This document shows, one piece after another, positions 24,729 to 32,364 of a DNA stretch of 42,141 nucleotides. The stretch comes from JBOGJG01 sp050747825. GTDB lineage: Bacteria; Acidobacteriota; UBA6911; RPQK01; JBOGJG01. The notes under the pieces were generated by a model. The model was not told the origin of the DNA, did no database searches, and worked only from the letters and a program-made list of their open reading frames with translations. Position 1 is the stretch's first letter; each line of letters begins with the position of its first letter. The position numbers and the translations under genes were made by a program. The DNA is taken from the NCBI GenBank assembly GCA_050747825.1, contig JBOGJG010000438.1, positions 1-42,141 on the forward strand, in the 5' to 3' direction.

Positions 24729-25472
24729 ATGCGAGTACCGACGCCTGAGAATGAAGCTCAAAGAATTGAGAAGCTTCATCAATATACTAATAGTCTGAAC
24801 AGCCATCCAGAGAGCGATTTTGATGAACTGGTCGGGCTGGCTGCCCAGATCTGTGAAACACCGATGGCCCAACTGAGCCTGATCGGCAGGGATGCGTTAC
24901 GACCCCTGGGGCAAGCGGGGCTTATCGGCAGGGAAATCCCTCGTGAGATTTCATTCTGTGCTCATGCCATTGTAGACCCCCGAAACGTGCTGCTGGTTCG
25001 GGACGCTTGCGCTGACGACCGTTTTTCTTCAAGTCCAATGGTGGTCTCACACCCCAGAATTCGCTTTTATGCGGGGGCTGCTCTGCTGACTTCAGAAGGA
25101 TTCGCTCTTGGAGCTTTGGCGGTCCTGGACCGCGTTCCGCGTGAGTTGAATCCAGAGCAAATAGCGGCTCTCCGGGTGCTGAGCCGGCAGGCGGTTTTTC
25201 AGATGGAAGTGCGCCGTTCTGCAGGGGAGATCGCCAGGCTGGAAGAGCGCTGCGAAGCTTTGGCCGGCTGTATTACGCGACTCGAGGAAAGAGCAGGGAA
25301 ACGCCAGGGCTCGTCCGGATTGATACCGATCTGCAGCTCCTGTAAGAAAATCCGCGACTCAGATCAGCAATGGTGGGAGATTGAGACATATATGGGCGAA
25401 CAACTCGATGTCAGTTTCACTCATAGCATCTGCCAGGAATGCACCAGAAAGCTTTATCCTGAGGTTCGGTAA
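24729..25472 (+). CDS. GAF-domain sensor protein with C-terminal cysteine motif
   Basis: This 247-aa soluble protein has a GAF domain over about residues 20-165 (DFDELVGLAAQICETPMAQLSLI ... FCAHAIVDPRNVLLVRDA ... IRFYAGAALLTSEGFALGALAVLD). A coiled coil (about 165-195, EIARLEERCEALAGCITRLEERA) follows. The end is IPICSSCKKIRDSDQQWWEIETYM...HSICQECTRKLYPE, a CxxC...CxxC tail common at the end of bacterial GAF/PAS signalling proteins. No kinase or cyclase domain is attached, so the output is unknown. Its 3' end overlaps convergent queC by 19 bp. Confidence 0.85.
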   Translation: MRVPTPENEAQRIEKLHQYTNSLNSHPESDFDELVGLAAQICETPMAQLSLIGRDALRPLGQAGLIGREIPREISFCAHAIVDPRNVLLVRDACADDRFSSSPMVVSHPRIRFYAGAALLTSEGFALGALAVLDRVPRELNPEQIAALRVLSRQAVFQMEVRRSAGEIARLEERCEALAGCITRLEERAGKRQGSSGLIPICSSCKKIRDSDQQWWEIETYMGEQLDVSFTHSICQECTRKLYPEVR

Positions 25473-26113
25473 GCCGTCGGATCACACAATCCCGCTTCGC
25501 GAAAGCCTTCAATTCGCTCCCGGCATTTGCCACACGATCCGCAGTGTTTTTCATCGACTGGACGGGCGCAGGTTAAGGTTAATTCCAGGGGCAGAGCCTG
25601 TCCCAGCCGAATAACGTCCGGTTTGTGCATCCCGGCAAGAGGCTGCAGGAGGGTCAACGGATGACTCAGGCCGCGCGCGAGCGCCTGCTGCATGAGCGAT
25701 AGAAATTCCGCACTGGCGTCCGGAAACGGATTGCTTTCCAACGAGCCGAGGGCAATAGCCCCCGCGGAATGGAACTTGCACCAGACGGCAGTCTTTCCAA
25801 GCAGGATGATGTTTCGGCCCGGAATTTCCCACTGCTCATCGGACTTATGATAATCGGGGATGCCTTGCCCATCCTGATACCAGCGGTGGCTGTAGATATC
25901 TTCCATGGGCGCCACCAGAACCTGGAGACTTCGGATGCGCCCCTCCCCTACTGCGTCCAGGAATCTTTTTAAGAATCGAAGTTCCATCTCTTCCCAATAG
26001 AGTCCGCAACGCACGTAAATGGGATGAACTTCCTGGAAGCTCCGGGTCAGGTGCCAGAGCATGACGGCGCTGTCCAGGCCTCCGCTGGCAAGGACTGCTA
26101 TCTTGTCATTCAT
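25454..26113 (-). CDS. queC: 7-cyano-7-deazaguanine (preQ0) synthase-like protein QueC
   Basis: About 219 aa from the ATG at 26113. The PP-loop ATP site is AVLASGGLDSAVML. The zinc site is near the C-terminus: TCARPVDEKHCGSCGKC. Both are QueC hallmarks; QueC makes preQ0 from 7-carboxy-7-deazaguanine, ammonia and ATP. The longer upstream frame starts inside queD and is rejected, because ATG 26113 overlaps the queD stop (ATGAATGA) in classic coupled style. Some middle residues are less canonical than in E. coli QueC. It is the last gene of the six-gene minus-strand unit. Confidence 0.85.
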   Translation of the reverse strand: MNDKIAVLASGGLDSAVMLWHLTRSFQEVHPIYVRCGLYWEEMELRFLKRFLDAVGEGRIRSLQVLVAPMEDIYSHRWYQDGQGIPDYHKSDEQWEIPGRNIILLGKTAVWCKFHSAGAIALGSLESNPFPDASAEFLSLMQQALARGLSHPLTLLQPLAGMHKPDVIRLGQALPLELTLTCARPVDEKHCGSCGKCRERIEGFREAGLCDPTAYRTSG

Positions 26114-26510
26114 GCCGGTACTCGGCAAAAGCGTCGTGGGTTTCCCAAAGCCTGACGGCAACCACAGGTAGCTCGGTGGCCTGAGCCTCGAAAAAAATCA
26201 ACCTGGCTATATTCTCGGCGGTCGGATTGTCCTTCATGATAAACGGCTCCTCGCCAACTCCCTGTAATGCCGCGACCAGAGGGTCGTCCTCGCGCAGGAG
26301 CATCCTGTGGTCCAGCTCGCGATCGATAAACTCGAGAAGCCGCTCTTTCACTTCGCCAAAATCAGTCACCATCCCCTGTTTATCCAGCGCCGGGGCAGCC
26401 AGCTCAATTTCAAGAAGGCCGTTGTGGCCGTGAGCGTGAGCGCATTTCCCGCTGTAATCCATGAGCCGATGCCCGTAGCAGAAATGGAGCTTCTTTACGA
26501 TTGTGAACAT
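26106..26510 (-). CDS. queD: 6-carboxy-5,6,7,8-tetrahydropterin synthase-like protein (QueD/PTPS family)
   Basis: This 134-aa protein has the zinc ligands of the family: H14 (FCYGHRL) and the CAHAHGHN cluster at about residues 23-30. The catalytic cysteine CAHAHGHN is present, and a glutamate lies in the C-terminal VRLWETHDA segment. QueD converts dihydroneopterin triphosphate to 6-carboxytetrahydropterin, the step before QueE in queuosine synthesis. Coupling with queC supports this role over a pure pterin role. It begins 5 bp after the SDR gene's stop. Confidence 0.9.
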   Translation of the reverse strand: MFTIVKKLHFCYGHRLMDYSGKCAHAHGHNGLLEIELAAPALDKQGMVTDFGEVKERLLEFIDRELDHRMLLREDDPLVAALQGVGEEPFIMKDNPTAENIARLIFFEAQATELPVVAVRLWETHDAFAEYRHE

Positions 26511-26514
26511 CGTC

Positions 26515-27279
26515 CTATTTTGCAGAGAGACTGGAGCCGCCGTCGGTGAGAATGGCAGCGCCGGTCTTAAACTCCGACTTGATCAAGTGCAGCACATCCA
26601 GAGCGATTTCATCAGGTCCGGCCTCACGCCGCAGGGGGACATTGTTGCGTATCTTCTCCACCTGCTCAGGGCTAAAGCCCTCCGGGGCCATCACCAGTCC
26701 GGGAGCCACGCTGTTCACGGTCACCTCAGGCCTTAGTTCCTCTGCCAGAACCTGAGTAATCCCATACAGGCCGTACTTGGTCACAATGTACAGGACCCAG
26801 TTACGATAGGACTGCCCCTTGACGACGAGACGATCAGTCAAATTTACGATACGTCCCCATCCGTTCTCCTTCATCTGCAGGCCCAACTTCATTCCCAAAT
26901 AGAGCGGAGCGCGCATGTGGATCTGAACCTGACGATCGAAGCTGTCGCTGAACTGCTGGCGGTCTCGGCTTAGCTCAGCCAGTTCGGTCCTCGAAAAATC
27001 GGAAGCATTGTTGACCAGAATATCGATTTGCCCGAAATGGTCCAGGGCTTCTTCCAACAGTCTGTCGCACTGCTCCAGACTGGTGAGGTCAGCCTGCATC
27101 GATAGGACCTGTACACCCTCGGAACGGAGCCGGTCGGCTGTCTCTGCCGCCTGGGCGGCGCTGCTGCGGTAATTAAAGACGAGGTTGACGCCTTCCTGGG
27201 CCAGGAGGAGAGCCGTGGCTCGGCCAACCCGCTTGGCGGCGCCTGTGACGAGTGCTGTCTTACCTTCCAGCATGTTCAT
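26515..27279 (-). CDS. short-chain dehydrogenase, pteridine reductase-like
   Basis: This 254-aa Rossmann-fold NAD(P)H oxidoreductase begins TALVTGAAKRVGRATALLLA and has LVNNASDFSRTEL, VLYIVTKYGLYGITQVLAEEL (catalytic Y and K) and VNSVAPGLV. The GAAKRVGRA start, the N-terminal arginine and the NNAS[DS]F block resemble PTR1/FolM pteridine reductases more than FabG. The usual catalytic serine seems to be replaced in the NLTDRLV region. Placement directly before queD (5 bp) is consistent with a pterin link, but the substrate is inferred only. It starts 4 bp after lutC. Confidence 0.8.
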   Translation of the reverse strand: MNMLEGKTALVTGAAKRVGRATALLLAQEGVNLVFNYRSSAAQAAETADRLRSEGVQVLSMQADLTSLEQCDRLLEEALDHFGQIDILVNNASDFSRTELAELSRDRQQFSDSFDRQVQIHMRAPLYLGMKLGLQMKENGWGRIVNLTDRLVVKGQSYRNWVLYIVTKYGLYGITQVLAEELRPEVTVNSVAPGLVMAPEGFSPEQVEKIRNNVPLRREAGPDEIALDVLHLIKSEFKTGAAILTDGGSSLSAK

Positions 27280-27282
27280 CCC

Positions 27283-27978
27283 TCAGTCGGTGAGGATTAC
27301 GTACCATTGCCGGGGGCCATGCACTCCCAGGACCAGCGTTTTCTCTATATCTGCAGTTCGGCTGGGGCCGGTCATCAGCGAGAAGGCGCTGCCTACTTTG
27401 CCTGGAGAGATCGATTCGAAGAAGTCAGCATGATTCATCAGGAGATCCTGCTGCGAGAGTAACACCACGTGGGTCGAGGGCAAAGCAGTCAGCAGACGCC
27501 CTGTATCAGGCCCGACGCGGTGAACGATAGTGCCCGTTTCCGCGATTCCTTTATAAGCCGAACTGACCGAGATGGAAATGCTCTTGAGATTTTCGCGCTC
27601 ATAGGGCCTGGTCTGCAGCGAGATGGGGGGGGAGACTTTCGAGCCGGGATGAGTACTGTAAAGCAGTTGACCTTCCATGGATGAGGTCCCCTCGGCTAAG
27701 GCAAAGAGGATGGCGTGTTTCTGAAGAGTATGAACGTTCTCCCAGTAGACTTCAGTAGATTCAGTTTCTTCCAAAATCACCTGAAGGACCGCCGCCAGCG
27801 AGTCTCCTTTTCCCTGCCGGACATCCAGGTAGATTCCTCTGACGCCTTCCAGCTCCCGCCGGAACTTCGCCACTGCGTCCTCGAAAGCCGGAAATTCGGG
27901 CAGTGCGCCAGGAAGCTCTCCGACAGAGGAGGACTGGCAGGCACGGCGGATCTTCTCCAGGACGGCCGTGCGGCTCAC
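27283..27978 (-). CDS. lutC: lactate utilisation protein C (LUD domain)
   Basis: This 231-aa LUD-domain subunit is the partner of LutA and LutB in the iron-sulfur L-lactate oxidase. The family core SVSSAYKGIAETGTIVHRVGPDTGRLLTALPSTHVVLL is present, as is the LMTGPSRTADIEKTLVLGVHGPRQWYVIL ending, which is diagnostic. The start is GTG at 27978, sharing a GTGA overlap with the lutB stop, so translation is coupled. The cytoplasmic complex oxidises lactate to pyruvate. Confidence 0.92.
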   Translation of the reverse strand: MSRTAVLEKIRRACQSSSVGELPGALPEFPAFEDAVAKFRRELEGVRGIYLDVRQGKGDSLAAVLQVILEETESTEVYWENVHTLQKHAILFALAEGTSSMEGQLLYSTHPGSKVSPPISLQTRPYERENLKSISISVSSAYKGIAETGTIVHRVGPDTGRLLTALPSTHVVLLSQQDLLMNHADFFESISPGKVGSAFSLMTGPSRTADIEKTLVLGVHGPRQWYVILTD

Positions 27979-29384
27979 AGGTCCCGCTCCTTTCGATAGA
28001 GCTGCCGGAAGCTCTTTTCAGGCAGGCTGGGAAGCTCCCGGTCGCGGCTCCAGCCGCTGAATGGAGGGAAGGGAATCCGGAGGCTGCCGTTCTTCTGAAA
28101 GGGCTTCTGGAAAAGTCGAAGCCAGCGACCCGCCCGGTTGAACCGGACCGGGGACGCGGTCGTCCAAGCCCAAACTTTCATTCCCCACTTTTCCAACCTG
28201 GAGTTTAATCCTTTCTGTTCGGACTCCCTGTGGCCCCGCTCCCGCAGCTTCAAGAGAATATGCGGTATTTCAATCTTTACGGGGCAGACCTCATAACATG
28301 CGCCGCATAATGAGGACGCATGCGGGTGCTCGGGCGCCAAGCGGTGAGACAGCAATTGAGGAGTGAGGATCGCACCTATGGGCCCCTGGTAGGTGGAGGC
28401 GTAAGCATGGCCGCCGATGCTCTGATAGACGGGACACACGTTGAGGCAAGCCCCACAGCGAATACAGGCCAGAGTCTGGCGTAAAAAGCTGTCCTCGAGT
28501 ATTTTGCTGCGGCCGTTATCGACCAGAACCAGATAAAATTCCTCCGGACCGTCCGTTTCACCGCTCCTGCGGGCGCCATTCATCAGATTGACGTAGCTGG
28601 TGATTTTCTGACCTGTTGCGCTGCGAGTCAGCAGCTTCAAAAAGACGGCCAAATCGGCTACCCGCGGAATGACTTTTTCAATGCCCATGATGGCCACGTG
28701 GATTTCAGGAGTTGAGGCCGCCAGCCATGCATTGCCCTCATTTTCCACAACCACAATCGTACCCGTCTCGGCAATTGCAAAATTGACTCCCGTGATGCCC
28801 AGCCTGGTGGACAGGAATTGTCTGCGCAGCAGACGCCTGACCGTCATGGTTATTTCTTCGGGATCTTCGGTAGGAGGCATCCCCACCTTCTCGACCATGA
28901 GCTGCGCGATCTCCTGGCGCGACATGTGCAGGGCAGGTCCAGTAATGTGGGAAGGGGGAACCCCAGCCAAGTGCACGATGTATTCTCCCAGATCTGTCTC
29001 CACCGGCCTGATGCCGGCCTGTTCCAGGGCTTTGTTCAGGTGCAGCTCTTCGGTGAGCATGCTCTTGCTTTTAACCACTGAACCAATTTGCTTCTGCCGG
29101 GCCAGTTCGATGACAAAATCCCTGGCCTGGGCCGCGGTTTCAGCCCAGATCACCTGGCCCCCCTGCTCGATCACCCGGGACTCAAGTTGCTCCAGATAAT
29201 GATCCAGTCGGGCCAGCGTGTGGGCCTTCACGTCATGGGCGTATTGCCGCAATTCCTGCCAGTTGGAGACCTCGCTGGTCGCCTCATCGCGGGAGTGACA
29301 CGCTTTGCCCAGAGTCTTGCGTAAATTCCTCTGCAACTGGGCGTTGGCTAGAGCTGAGGCGGTATTGGGCGTAATTCTAATCAT
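27975..29384 (-). CDS. lutB: lactate utilisation iron-sulfur protein LutB
   Basis: This 469-aa protein has an N-terminal LUD domain (about residues 50-290; AIAETGTIVVVENEGNAW) and a ferredoxin-like part with two clusters: CIRCGACLNVCPVYQ (C307-C317) and CGACYEVCPVK (C360-C367). The IGGHAYASTYQGPIGAIL segment between them is characteristic of the LutB/YkgF family. It passes electrons within the lactate oxidase. Its start overlaps the end of lutA by 8 bp and its stop overlaps lutC. Confidence 0.95.
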   Translation of the reverse strand: MIRITPNTASALANAQLQRNLRKTLGKACHSRDEATSEVSNWQELRQYAHDVKAHTLARLDHYLEQLESRVIEQGGQVIWAETAAQARDFVIELARQKQIGSVVKSKSMLTEELHLNKALEQAGIRPVETDLGEYIVHLAGVPPSHITGPALHMSRQEIAQLMVEKVGMPPTEDPEEITMTVRRLLRRQFLSTRLGITGVNFAIAETGTIVVVENEGNAWLAASTPEIHVAIMGIEKVIPRVADLAVFLKLLTRSATGQKITSYVNLMNGARRSGETDGPEEFYLVLVDNGRSKILEDSFLRQTLACIRCGACLNVCPVYQSIGGHAYASTYQGPIGAILTPQLLSHRLAPEHPHASSLCGACYEVCPVKIEIPHILLKLRERGHRESEQKGLNSRLEKWGMKVWAWTTASPVRFNRAGRWLRLFQKPFQKNGSLRIPFPPFSGWSRDRELPSLPEKSFRQLYRKERDL

Positions 29385-30102
29385 GAGACTTGGACAGTAA
29401 TTCAGCCAGGTGCAGCGTCTGAACCGGGATTTGTTTGCGCTTGAGCAGCCCTCCGATGTGCATGAGGCAGCTTACATCGGTGGCCACTACATAGCTGGCT
29501 CCGCTGTCCAGAATCGATTTTATCTTGTCCAGGCCAATGGCGGAGGAGACATCGGCAAACTTGACTGAGAAGGTTCCGCCGAAGCCGCAGCAGCGTTCGG
29601 AATTTTGCATTTCTCGAAAGTCTATCCCATCCACCCCACGGATGAGCGTACGAGGCTGCTCGCGCACGCCCAACTCACGCAGCGCGTGGCAGGAATCATG
29701 ATAAGTCACAGATTCATGGAATGCAGAGCCGGTACGGGTCACGCCCAGAACAGAGACCAGGAAGTCTGACAGTTCATAAGTGCGTTCTGCAATTTCCCGG
29801 GCGGCGGACTGCTCCGGGGACCCTTCTTCAAACAATCGCGGCAGGAATACCTTGATCATGGCGCAGCAGGAGCCGGAGGGAACTACAATGTTGTCGGCAT
29901 CTCGATAGACCTCGAGAAAGTGCCGGGCCACCTTTGCCGCTTCATCCGTAAAGCCTGAGTTGAAGGCCGGCTGCCCGCAGCAGGTCTGGCCCGGATCAAA
30001 ATCGACTTCTACCCCCAATCGTTCGAGTACTCTGACGGTGCTCAGGCCGACTTGAGGGAAAAGCTGATCCACCAGGCAAGTGACAAATAAGGAGACTTTC
30101 AT
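29377..30102 (-). CDS. lutA: lactate utilisation iron-sulfur protein LutA (CCG domains)
   Basis: 241 aa from the ATG at 30102. Two CCG cysteine-rich domains are visible (TCCGQPAFNSG at 41-42 and ERCCGFGGTFSVK), with YHDSCHALRELG between. These are the heterodisulfide-reductase-type domains of LutA/LldE, the first gene of lactate oxidase operons. An upstream in-frame start would add 24 residues encoded by a 7-bp repeat (30110-30144), which no relative should share, so the short form with a GGAG site is preferred. It is divergent from a LysR gene. Confidence 0.95.
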   Translation of the reverse strand: MKVSLFVTCLVDQLFPQVGLSTVRVLERLGVEVDFDPGQTCCGQPAFNSGFTDEAAKVARHFLEVYRDADNIVVPSGSCCAMIKVFLPRLFEEGSPEQSAAREIAERTYELSDFLVSVLGVTRTGSAFHESVTYHDSCHALRELGVREQPRTLIRGVDGIDFREMQNSERCCGFGGTFSVKFADVSSAIGLDKIKSILDSGASYVVATDVSCLMHIGGLLKRKQIPVQTLHLAELLSKSHD

Positions 30103-30109
30103 ATTGGTC

Positions 30110-30144
30110 GTGTCTATTGTGTACGGTCTATGGTTTGTTGTCCA
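30110..30144. repeat. heptad-periodic leader of the lut operon
   Basis: GTGTCTA, TTGTGTA, CGGTCTA, TGGTTTG and TTGTCCA form five consecutive loosely similar 7-mers just upstream of lutA. No inverted arm is obvious. It is a weak member of the heptamer set. Confidence 0.45.
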
Positions 30145-30145
30145 T

Positions 30146-30164
30146 CTCAGGCCCTTGTCCTGAG
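30146..30164. promoter_or_regulatory. dyad between lutA and lysR, possible operator
   Basis: CTCAGG and CCTGAG face each other across 7 bp, midway between the divergent lutA and LysR-gene starts. This is where a LysR protein would bind to control both directions. The match to the T-N11-A consensus is not exact. Confidence 0.4.
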
Positions 30165-30222
30165 TCAGCTCCAACCCCCGTGGCTTGAGCGTGGGGCGAA
30201 ATGATTGTAAGATCGAGGAATC

Positions 30223-31140
30223 ATGCGGCTGGACCTGAGACTGCTCGAGGTATTTTGTTGTGTTTACAAGCTGAAGAGCTTTTCCAAGGCCGGAGAGGAG
30301 CTACTGCTCTCCCAGCCCACCGTCAGCGGGCACATCAGAAATCTCGAAGAGCTTCTGGGTGTTCGACTTTTTGAGCGGCTGTCTCGGCGCATCATCCCCA
30401 CCAAGGCAGCCAGCATCCTTTACAGCCATGGACTGACCATACTCAATGAGCGTGCGGTGGCTGTCCAGAAACTGAAGGGCTTCCTGGACCGCGTGGAAGG
30501 GCCTTTGTCTGTGTCGGCCAGCAGCATACCTGGAGAGTATCTGCTGCCTCAGATTCTGGTGTCGTTGCAGGCGCAGTCTCCGGGAATTCGCGTCAATCTG
30601 AAGATTTCTGATTCTCAAAAGGTATCGCAGGAGGTGGCCGAAGGTGCCGCCGACCTGGGATTTGTTGGAGCGAAAATCGACAATATCAGTCTCGACTTTC
30701 GCCACTTTGCTTCAGATGAGTTGGTCCTCGTGGCGCCTAACAATAAGCAGTGGGAGGGCATCAAAACCCTGTCCATGGAAGAGCTGCTCAGGAGGCCTTT
30801 TTTAGCACGGGAACGAGGCTCGGGAACCCGTCTTGCCTTCGAAAAAAGAATGGGCCGGAGTTTGGATGAATTCAATGTAGTAGTCACCCTGGGCTCGACC
30901 AATGCCGTAAAGCAGGGGTTGAAAGCCGGTCTAGGCGTTTCCGTCCTTTCGTTGCTGTCCGTCAGAGAGGATCTGGACAATGACTTGAAGCTTATCAAGA
31001 TCTCAGGAATTGGTCCTATCCAGCGCCACTTCTTTGCCGTAGTCAACCGGCGACTCACCCTTTCTCCTGTGGCCGAATGCCTTCTGGACTTCATTCAAAG
31101 CGGGCCTGAACCGGCTCGCCGCCTGGACGCCCACTCTTAA
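30223..31140 (+). CDS. LysR-family transcriptional regulator
   Basis: This 305-aa regulator has the N-terminal winged helix-turn-helix (residues 3-62: LRLLEVFCCVYKLKSFSKAG, LLSQPTVSGHIRNLEELLG, LFERLSRRIIPTKA). The C-terminal periplasmic-binding-like effector domain (about 90-295) includes SASSIPGEYLLPQILVSL and RERGSGTRLAFEKRM. It is transcribed divergently from lutA with 120 bp between starts, so control of the lut-que unit is the simplest inference. The sequence most resembles the CysB/CysL-like group that reads small anions or acids; the effector is unknown. Confidence 0.9.
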   Translation: MRLDLRLLEVFCCVYKLKSFSKAGEELLLSQPTVSGHIRNLEELLGVRLFERLSRRIIPTKAASILYSHGLTILNERAVAVQKLKGFLDRVEGPLSVSASSIPGEYLLPQILVSLQAQSPGIRVNLKISDSQKVSQEVAEGAADLGFVGAKIDNISLDFRHFASDELVLVAPNNKQWEGIKTLSMEELLRRPFLARERGSGTRLAFEKRMGRSLDEFNVVVTLGSTNAVKQGLKAGLGVSVLSLLSVREDLDNDLKLIKISGIGPIQRHFFAVVNRRLTLSPVAECLLDFIQSGPEPARRLDAHS

Positions 31141-31217
31141 AATTTCTGATCGTATTCGCCTTTGCCATTGGAATTACGTATTGGACCTCCCCGGGTATTT
31201 CTGAGTAAGCTAAGTTT

Positions 31218-32216
31218 GTGATCGGACTACTTTGTCTGCTGTTCGGATTGGCGGCTGTCGTTGGTGTACCGGATGACGCTCCCAGGGTCCGCCTGTTCGA
31301 ATTTACCTACAGAGCCGCCATCGAGAAAATGCCCGCAGGCACCGGCAAAGTCGAGGTGTGGGTGCCTTATCCGCAAAGCAACCAGCAGCAGGAAATTCTA
31401 GATGTAGAGGTCAAAGCGCCCGAGGGTCTGGCTATCTTCCAGGAACCCAAGTACGGAAATCTCATTGTGCATCTTACCCTGGAGAACCCGCGATCCTCTC
31501 CCATCGAGATCGAAATGCGCTTCAAGGTTCTTCGCCGGGAATATGTGCGTAAAGACTTCGACCGGGCAGTGAACGACCCAGCGGAAAGGCCGGATCCGGG
31601 GGTCGCCAGGTTCTTGCTTCCCTCAGCCCGCGTTCCTTTAAACGACCAGGTTCGAGAATGGGCTGAAGAAGTTACGGTTGGAAAGAAAACTGATCTGGAA
31701 AAAGCACGAGCCATTTACGACTATGCCTTGGCTAATCTGAAATATGACAAAACCGGCCAGGGCTGGGGAAACGGTGATCTGCTTTACGTGTGCGATCAGA
31801 AACGCGGCAACTGCACCGATTTTCATGCGCTCTTTAATGGCTTTGCCAGAGCGGTCGGAATTCCGGCCCGTTTTTCAATCGGCTTCCCGCTGCCGGAAGA
31901 GCGAGGTGGGGGAGAGATTGTGGGCTATCACTGCTGGTCGGAATTTTACTTGGACGGCTACGGCTGGGTGCCAATTGACGCCAGTGAAGCCTGGAAGAAT
32001 CCGAGCAAGAGGGACTACTTCTTCGGCGCCCATGATGAAAACAGGATCTATTTTTCGACCGGCCGTGACCTGGTCCTCCGTCCCAGGCAGGAAGGCGCGC
32101 CTTTGAACTATTTCATTTACCCCTATGCAGAGCTGGACGGAAAGCCTTTTGGGCAGATCTCCTACCATTTTTCGTTTAAAGATCTCCCGTTAGACGAAGT
32201 CGCCTCTGTGCGATGA
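31218..32216 (+). CDS. exported transglutaminase-like (cysteine protease fold) protein
   Basis: 332 aa from a GTG start. An N-terminal signal peptide (GLLCLLFGLAAVVG) precedes a beta-rich domain (about 25-110) and then the transglutaminase core. The catalytic triad is C199 (KRGNCTDFHALF), H238 (GYHCWSEFYLDGYGWVPID) and D254 (PIDASEAW). Bacterial members are usually peptidases or amidases acting outside the membrane; the substrate is unknown. It is not closely linked to its neighbours (77 bp after LysR, 148 bp before PFK). Confidence 0.88.
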   Translation: MIGLLCLLFGLAAVVGVPDDAPRVRLFEFTYRAAIEKMPAGTGKVEVWVPYPQSNQQQEILDVEVKAPEGLAIFQEPKYGNLIVHLTLENPRSSPIEIEMRFKVLRREYVRKDFDRAVNDPAERPDPGVARFLLPSARVPLNDQVREWAEEVTVGKKTDLEKARAIYDYALANLKYDKTGQGWGNGDLLYVCDQKRGNCTDFHALFNGFARAVGIPARFSIGFPLPEERGGGEIVGYHCWSEFYLDGYGWVPIDASEAWKNPSKRDYFFGAHDENRIYFSTGRDLVLRPRQEGAPLNYFIYPYAELDGKPFGQISYHFSFKDLPLDEVASVR

Positions 32217-32349
32217 AGCGAGAGCTTGCAATACCTGTAGGTCACCTAATGCTAGGGGCCGTCCGGATATCCGTCAAATAGTTAATTTCGATATGAGCGG
32301 GTGTTATCAATCGGCAAATAGCAAGCAGAGCCACGTTACTGGTGCAGGG

Positions 32350-32355
32350 TATAAT
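32350..32355 (+). promoter_or_regulatory. candidate -10 box of pfkA
   Basis: A perfect TATAAT lies 9 bp before the GTG at 32365. If used, the transcript would be almost leaderless. No good -35 is seen. Its position argues against the upstream ATG at 32293 as the start. Confidence 0.35.
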
Positions 32356-32364
32356 GTTGCGCGG

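Noticed and set aside
30103..30174. 24-residue N-terminal extension of LutA
   Set aside because: Encoded by heptad sequence; ATG 30102 has a ribosome site and gives the family N-terminus MKVSLFVTC.
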